A stretch of DNA of 9,525 nt from an uncultured Clostridia bacterium (GTDB taxonomy: Bacteria; Bacillota; Clostridia; Christensenellales; CALWSW01). Both the position numbers and the translations under genes were made by a program. Shown piece after piece: positions 6,616 through 9,525 of this stretch. Numbering within the stretch: position 1 is the first letter of the stretch; every line of letters starts with the position of its first letter. The DNA is taken from assembly GCA_937874755.1 (NCBI GenBank), contig CALNBC010000153.1:1-9525 (forward strand), given 5' to 3'. The notes below the pieces were generated by a model. It had not been told where the DNA came from and did not search any database. It saw nothing but the letters and a program-made list of their open reading frames with translations.

Positions 6616-7719
6616 TCAAACCATATTCAGGCTCTCGAGGTACATTTTCATAACGTCATCCCTGGTGAACTTGTGGGGGTTGGATTTGGCAATCACGTTA
6701 TCCGCACTCGCTTCCACAAGATTGTTCACATCACTCATGGTATAAGTGTTCTTGTCTGCCAGCAAATCGCCGATATAACTCTTGAGCTCATCCGGCGAGG
6801 AGAGGTCCAGTATGCTCAGCACCTCGTCTATTTTATCCTTGGCCTCTTTGTAGTTCAGTTTGACGAATGCCGCAAGAGGCAATCCAACCGCAAGCCCGTG
6901 CTGCACGCCGAACATGGCAGTCAACGGGTAACTGGCTGCGTGCAGACCCAGTGTGCGCTCTTGTGCGATGACTATTCCGGCGTACATAGCGTTCATCAGC
7001 AGTTTTTCCCTGGTTTCAAAGTCTAATGAATCGCCGAGCAACGCATCGTGGCACCGGGCGAATCCGCGGAATACCTCCCTTGCGAAAACTGCGCCCATAG
7101 CTGAGCTGTTCGGTTTAATGTAACCCTCGAGCGCGTGGGCGAAAGCGTCCACAGCGGTATTCCTGGCGAGGTGCATCGGGAGCTTTTCGGTGTAAGTGGC
7201 GTCTAAAAAAGCCAGCTTCGCGTGGAGCGCGGGCGTGCCGAAGCTCTTTTTGTTTTTGCCGCCGTCTACCGTGAGCACGCTGTTGTATGACATTTCAGAG
7301 CCGGTTCCGGCAGTGGTGGGAATCATAACCAGCGGCAACGGGCGGTTCGGGTATATGTTTTTGAACAGCTCCGCAGCAGAATAGTCGTTGACCGCCAGCA
7401 CTGACGCCGCCTTTGCACAGTCCATGGGGGAACCGCCTCCCACTCCGATGACGAGGTCGCAACCGCTGTTTCTTGCGAAATTGCCCAAATCGTCAATATT
7501 CTTAAGGCTTGGGTTGTTCTCGCACCTGTCGAACACCGCGTAACCCATCCCCTCCCTTTCGAGGGCGGATACGACATCTGCTCTGGAGCCGTTTCTTGCC
7601 GAAGAAGGCGAAGTTACAATTAAAGCCTTTGTTCCCAAGGCGGCGATGGACGACGAATGCTCGTTTACACAGCCTTTGCCGTATATTACTTTCACAGGGC
7701 AATAAAAAACATTGACCAT
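6616..7719 (-). CDS. Iron-type (group III) alcohol dehydrogenase
   Basis: From the ATG at 7717-7719 the product is 367 residues, a normal length for the iron-containing alcohol dehydrogenase family. The N-terminal dinucleotide-binding domain carries GGGSPMDCAK at 94-103 and TTAGTGSE at 135-142. The metal-binding domain has Asp191 and His195 in VDAFAHALEGY, His260 in GLHAASYPL and His274 in GVQHGLA, the full ligand set known from FucO. Two positions differ from the common pattern. Tyr264 replaces the second histidine of the usual HxxxH motif, and Ser37 replaces the aspartate that in NAD-specific members follows the first strand, hinting at NADP use. The substrate is unknown: some alcohol, diol or aldehyde. 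A GTG at 7737 would add six residues, but AAAGGTG 6 bases before the ATG favours the shorter form. Confidence 0.9.
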   Translation of the reverse strand: MVNVFYCPVKVIYGKGCVNEHSSSIAALGTKALIVTSPSSARNGSRADVVSALEREGMGYAVFDRCENNPSLKNIDDLGNFARNSGCDLVIGVGGGSPMDCAKAASVLAVNDYSAAELFKNIYPNRPLPLVMIPTTAGTGSEMSYNSVLTVDGGKNKKSFGTPALHAKLAFLDATYTEKLPMHLARNTAVDAFAHALEGYIKPNSSAMGAVFAREVFRGFARCHDALLGDSLDFETREKLLMNAMYAGIVIAQERTLGLHAASYPLTAMFGVQHGLAVGLPLAAFVKLNYKEAKDKIDEVLSILDLSSPDELKSYIGDLLADKNTYTMSDVNNLVEASADNVIAKSNPHKFTRDDVMKMYLESLNMV

Positions 7720-7751
7720 TTCTTTCACCTTTCGCACTTTTTTATTGCTCT

Positions 7752-7760
7752 ATTATACCA
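7752..7760 (-). promoter_or_regulatory. Extended -10 promoter of the alcohol dehydrogenase gene
   Basis: On the minus strand, TGG followed by TATAAT (7752-7757) is a perfect extended -10 element 32 bases before the chosen start. Seventeen bases upstream there is only a poor -35 match (TGTTCA). The -10 box overlaps the stop codon of the upstream DUF2508-like gene (7753-7755). The dehydrogenase may therefore be transcribed both from here and by read-through. Confidence 0.5.
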
Positions 7761-7989
7761 CGCTGTACTCCGCTTGAACACCGCCGTTTGCCAGCGCATT
7801 TTCACTGCCCCTTTTTTCGGCGGAGAGCAGCGCGTATTGCCGGTGGGCGGCTTCCATTTCGTATATCGCGTAATCGACAGCCGAATCGTTCCTTGCCTGA
7901 TTGAAAGCTGCAATAGCGGAACTGTACCGCCTCAACGCTTTTTGAACATCTTCTTCCTCGTGGGTTCTGGCTTTTTTGCTGATTGACAA
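7753..7989 (-). CDS. Small DUF2508 (YaaL)-like protein
   Basis: This 78-residue frame starts at a TTG (7987-7989) preceded by GGAGGTG at a 7-base spacing, an almost ideal ribosome binding site that fixes the start despite the rare codon. The product is charged and mostly helical, with no membrane segment or signal peptide. The segment from about 16 to 63, with AIAAFNQARND, DYAIYEMEAAHRQYALLSAEKR and conserved-looking aromatic positions, resembles the short DUF2508/YaaL family of Bacillota. The function of that family is not known to me. YaaL usually sits near recR and bofA; neither is here. The gene diverges from the HAD pair and lies 33 bases before the alcohol dehydrogenase on the same strand. 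The family call rests on remembered pattern and is moderate; that the frame is coding is more secure. Confidence 0.65.
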   Translation of the reverse strand: MSISKKARTHEEEDVQKALRRYSSAIAAFNQARNDSAVDYAIYEMEAAHRQYALLSAEKRGSENALANGGVQAEYSVV

Positions 7990-8010
7990 TGTTTTTCACC
8001 TCCGCCGAAA

Positions 8011-8038
8011 ATTATACCCTTATGAAGCAGCTCGCAAA
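8011..8038 (-). promoter_or_regulatory. Promoter of the DUF2508-like gene
   Basis: On the minus strand, a perfect TATAAT (8011-8016) lies 16 bases from TTTGCG (8033-8038) and only 21 bases before the TTG start, leaving a very short leader that still contains the ribosome binding site. It is back to back with the proposed HAD promoter. Confidence 0.45.
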
Positions 8039-8039
8039 C

Positions 8040-8068
8040 TTGTATTACAGCCCAAGATGTATTATCAT
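8040..8068 (+). promoter_or_regulatory. Promoter of the tandem HAD genes
   Basis: TTGTAT (8040-8045) and TATCAT (8063-8068) are separated by 17 bases, 31 bases before the first HAD start codon. Both boxes deviate from consensus. Its -35 box begins two bases from the -35 box of the divergent promoter, so a single bound regulator could affect both directions. Confidence 0.4.
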
Positions 8069-8099
8069 GTACAGGTATTATTTTACCGGAGGTTACAAA

Positions 8100-8702
8100 A
8101 TGGCAACCGACCTTGAAATGGCGTCAAAACTCAACAGAAAATTCGCATATATATTCGATTTGGATGGCGTGATAATAGACAGCGTAGAAAACTATTATAA
8201 GTCCTTAAGAACCGTTTTTCTCAAACACTTCGGCATTGTGGCAGACAGGGACTTTTTCCTTCAAAGGGTTGGAGCGTCCATACCCGAACACGTTGAAGGT
8301 TTGCTTGCTCACCACGGCATTGACGGAAACAAAGAGGAGCTGCTAAAAGAAACGAGCGAGCATTATCACGCGATAGTTCATACCGGCGAGCCCATCGTAT
8401 GCAATGTCCAGCTCATTAAGATGCTAATCAAAAACGGCACCCCGGTGGCCGTTGCGAGCGGCAGTTCGCGCAGGGTTATCGAAATATGTCTAAGTATCTT
8501 CGGCATTGAAGGGATCAAGGCTATCGTATCTGCCGATGAAATCAGCAACGGCAAGCCCGACCCCGAATCTTTCCTGCTTGCGGCGAAGCAACTCGGCTTT
8601 TCTCCAAATGACTGCGTCGTCGTCGAGGATGCAGACGCAGGCGCTCAGGCGGCGTTTGCCGCGGGAATGCGCCTGCTGCGCTTTTACGATACGGGCAGAT
8701 GA
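8100..8702 (+). CDS. HAD-superfamily phosphatase/phosphomutase-like hydrolase, copy 1
   Basis: From the ATG at 8100-8102, behind GGAGGT at a 6-base spacing, the product is 200 residues. After about 15 leader residues comes motif I, FDLDGVIIDS (19-28), with nucleophile Asp20 and acid/base Asp22. Motif II is Ser120 in VAVASGSS, motif III Lys152 in GKPDPESF, and motif IV Glu176-Asp177 in VVVEDADAG. A helical cap domain fills residues 30-95. This is the HAD subfamily I layout of beta-phosphoglucomutase and small sugar-phosphate phosphatases; all catalytic residues are present, so it should be active, but the substrate is unknown. The frame stays open upstream to 7983, but the ribosome binding site and match to the second copy fix the start. 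A near copy follows after 50 bases, probably in the same transcript. Confidence 0.9.
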   Translation: MATDLEMASKLNRKFAYIFDLDGVIIDSVENYYKSLRTVFLKHFGIVADRDFFLQRVGASIPEHVEGLLAHHGIDGNKEELLKETSEHYHAIVHTGEPIVCNVQLIKMLIKNGTPVAVASGSSRRVIEICLSIFGIEGIKAIVSADEISNGKPDPESFLLAAKQLGFSPNDCVVVEDADAGAQAAFAAGMRLLRFYDTGR

Positions 8703-8739
8703 TAATACCTAAGTTAAAAAAACAGTATGAGCATACCAT

Positions 8740-8836
8740 CGGAGGTTACAAAATGGCAACCGACCTTGAAATGGCGTCAAAACTCAACAGAAAATTCGCA
8801 TACATATTCGATTTGGATGGCGTGATAATAGACAGC
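8740..8836 (+). repeat. Near-perfect 97-base direct repeat of 8087-8183
   Basis: The segment covering the ribosome binding site and first 28 codons of HAD copy 2 matches 8087-8183 of copy 1 at 96 of 97 bases, the one difference being at 8803 against 8150. The match ends abruptly after the motif I serine codon. Outside it the genes are clearly diverged, apart from shorter conserved patches around motifs II and IV. Confidence 0.95.
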
Positions 8837-9355
8837 ATGATTAACTATTATCTGTCCATCAGAGCCGTCATACTCGAGCGCTTCGGCGTCGATCCTGATA
8901 GGGATTTCTACCTTTCGATGTCCGGAATGTCGATAAGCGGTCAATTGGACGGAGTATTCGAACGCTACGGCATAAGCGGAGATAAAGACGAGCTGATTGA
9001 AGCTATCAACGAGCATTACCTCAACATTATTCACACCGGCGAGCCCATCTCATGCAACATCCAGCTGCTTAAACTGCTAATCAAAAACGGCACCCCGGTG
9101 GCCGTTGCGAGCGGAAGCTCGGGTCAAGTTATCGACATTTGCATGAAAAACTTCGATATCAAAGGCGTCAGCGCCATCGTGCCCATAGAAGAGGTTAAGC
9201 ACGGCAAGCCCAACCCCGAAGCATTCCTGCTGGCGGCGAAGAAACTCGGCTTTCCCCCTAGGGACTGCGTCGTCGTCGAGGATTCGGACGCGGGCGCGCA
9301 AGCAGCCATGGCTGCGGGAATGCGCCTGCTTCACTTCAACGATACGAGGCAATAA
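8753..9355 (+). CDS. HAD-superfamily phosphatase/phosphomutase-like hydrolase, copy 2
   Basis: This is also exactly 200 residues from the ATG at 8753-8755, with the same GGAGGT ribosome binding site and spacing as copy 1. By hand count about 132 of 200 residues match copy 1 with no gaps. The first 28 residues are identical, the cap (31-90) is only about 45% identical, and the catalytic core motifs are kept: Asp20, Asp22, Ser120, Lys152, Glu176, Asp177. It should therefore be an active HAD hydrolase, with cap differences (for example GMSISGQLDG at 58-67) suggesting a different substrate. The tandem position indicates a local duplication. The frame is open to an ATG at 8699 that overlaps the copy 1 stop, but that start lacks a ribosome binding site. 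I see no clear terminator directly after the gene. Confidence 0.9.
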   Translation: MATDLEMASKLNRKFAYIFDLDGVIIDSMINYYLSIRAVILERFGVDPDRDFYLSMSGMSISGQLDGVFERYGISGDKDELIEAINEHYLNIIHTGEPISCNIQLLKLLIKNGTPVAVASGSSGQVIDICMKNFDIKGVSAIVPIEEVKHGKPNPEAFLLAAKKLGFPPRDCVVVEDSDAGAQAAMAAGMRLLHFNDTRQ

Positions 9356-9371
9356 CCTTATTGGAGTGTTC

Positions 9372-9433
9372 CACCCCCCTTGTTTTGCGTCAATTGCTCC
9401 GAACGAACATAAGTTTATTAAAATTGGGGGGTG
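9372..9433. repeat. Inverted repeat flanking the spacer before tRNA-Gly
   Basis: CACCCCCC (9372-9379) and GGGGGGTG (9426-9433) are perfect 8-base inverted arms separated by 46 AT-rich bases. The right arm overlaps the -35 box of the tRNA promoter. No T-run follows either side, so a simple terminator reading is weak. The function is unknown. Confidence 0.4.
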
Positions 9434-9459
9434 ACAAACCAAATATCGTGTGCTATAAT
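9431..9459 (+). promoter_or_regulatory. Promoter of tRNA-Gly
   Basis: GTGACA (9431-9436) and a perfect TATAAT (9454-9459) are separated by 17 bases. The -10 box ends 11 bases before the first tRNA base, so transcription should begin only a few bases ahead of the mature 5' end. Confidence 0.75.
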
Positions 9460-9470
9460 TCTTTTTGTTC

Positions 9471-9525
9471 GCGGGAGTAGCTCATTTGGTAGAGCGCCGC
9501 CTTGCCAAGGCGGAGGTAGCGGGTT
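9471..9525 (+). tRNA. tRNA-Gly (anticodon GCC), 3' end cut by window edge
   Basis: The first 55 bases of a tRNA are visible: acceptor strand GCGGGAG (9471-9477), D arm GCTC/GAGC with loop containing TTTGGTA, and an anticodon arm with stem CCGCC/GGCGG and loop TTGCCAA. The anticodon is GCC (9504-9506), reading glycine codons GGC and GGU. The 5' half of the T arm (GCGGG, then TT) follows before the edge. The sequence closely resembles bacterial tRNA-Gly(GCC). The T loop, acceptor 3' strand and any encoded CCA lie outside the window. Confidence 0.95.

Noticed and set aside
8100..9355. HAD pair plus iron-type dehydrogenase as a phosphonate (phosphonoacetaldehyde) module
   Set aside because: The HAD proteins show the general subfamily I motifs rather than a clear phosphonatase lysine arrangement in the cap. 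No transaminase or phosphonate gene is nearby.
9077..9442. A 121-codon minus-strand frame across the end of HAD copy 2
   Set aside because: It is a shadow of the HAD coding region with no ribosome binding site or recognisable product.

Overview
The window reads as a chromosomal housekeeping segment from a member of the Bacillota, most likely a clostridial lineage. The grounds are strong GGAGG-type ribosome binding sites, sigma-A-like promoters with 16-18 base spacers, a TTG start behind a perfect ribosome binding site, a small protein resembling the DUF2508/YaaL family, and the relatedness of the enzymes. No mobile element, CRISPR array, rRNA or phage gene is visible. Taxonomy is inference; no marker gene is complete enough to name a genus.

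Layout. On the minus strand, reading from right to left, come a GIY-YIG family protein (5246-5530), a DeoR-family regulator (4272-5033), a GT2 glycosyltransferase with two membrane helices (3159-4103), an M29 aminopeptidase (1986-3101), glyceraldehyde-3-phosphate dehydrogenase (730-1737) and the N-terminal 144 codons of threonine synthase, cut by the left window edge. A type I L-asparaginase (5564-6565, plus) diverges from the GIY-YIG gene. It converges on an iron-type alcohol dehydrogenase (6616-7719, minus), with a shared hairpin between their ends. Upstream of the dehydrogenase is the DUF2508-like gene (7753-7989, minus), which diverges from two tandem HAD-family phosphatase paralogues (8100-8702 and 8753-9355, plus). 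The right edge cuts a tRNA-Gly(GCC) that has its own promoter.

The genes do not form one obvious pathway. They look like small independent units of central metabolism (gap), amino-acid and peptide metabolism (threonine synthase, asparaginase, aminopeptidase), cell-envelope glycosylation, and sugar-phosphate or aldehyde handling (HAD pair, alcohol dehydrogenase).

I see no convincing new multi-gene system. Three observations deserve a second look. The two HAD genes are near-identical over the ribosome binding site and first 28 codons but strongly diverged in the cap domain. The two spacers on either side of deoR share a 12-base and a 9-base word in the same order, possibly a small RNA or a shared operator. 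The alcohol dehydrogenase has unusual residues at two functionally important positions.
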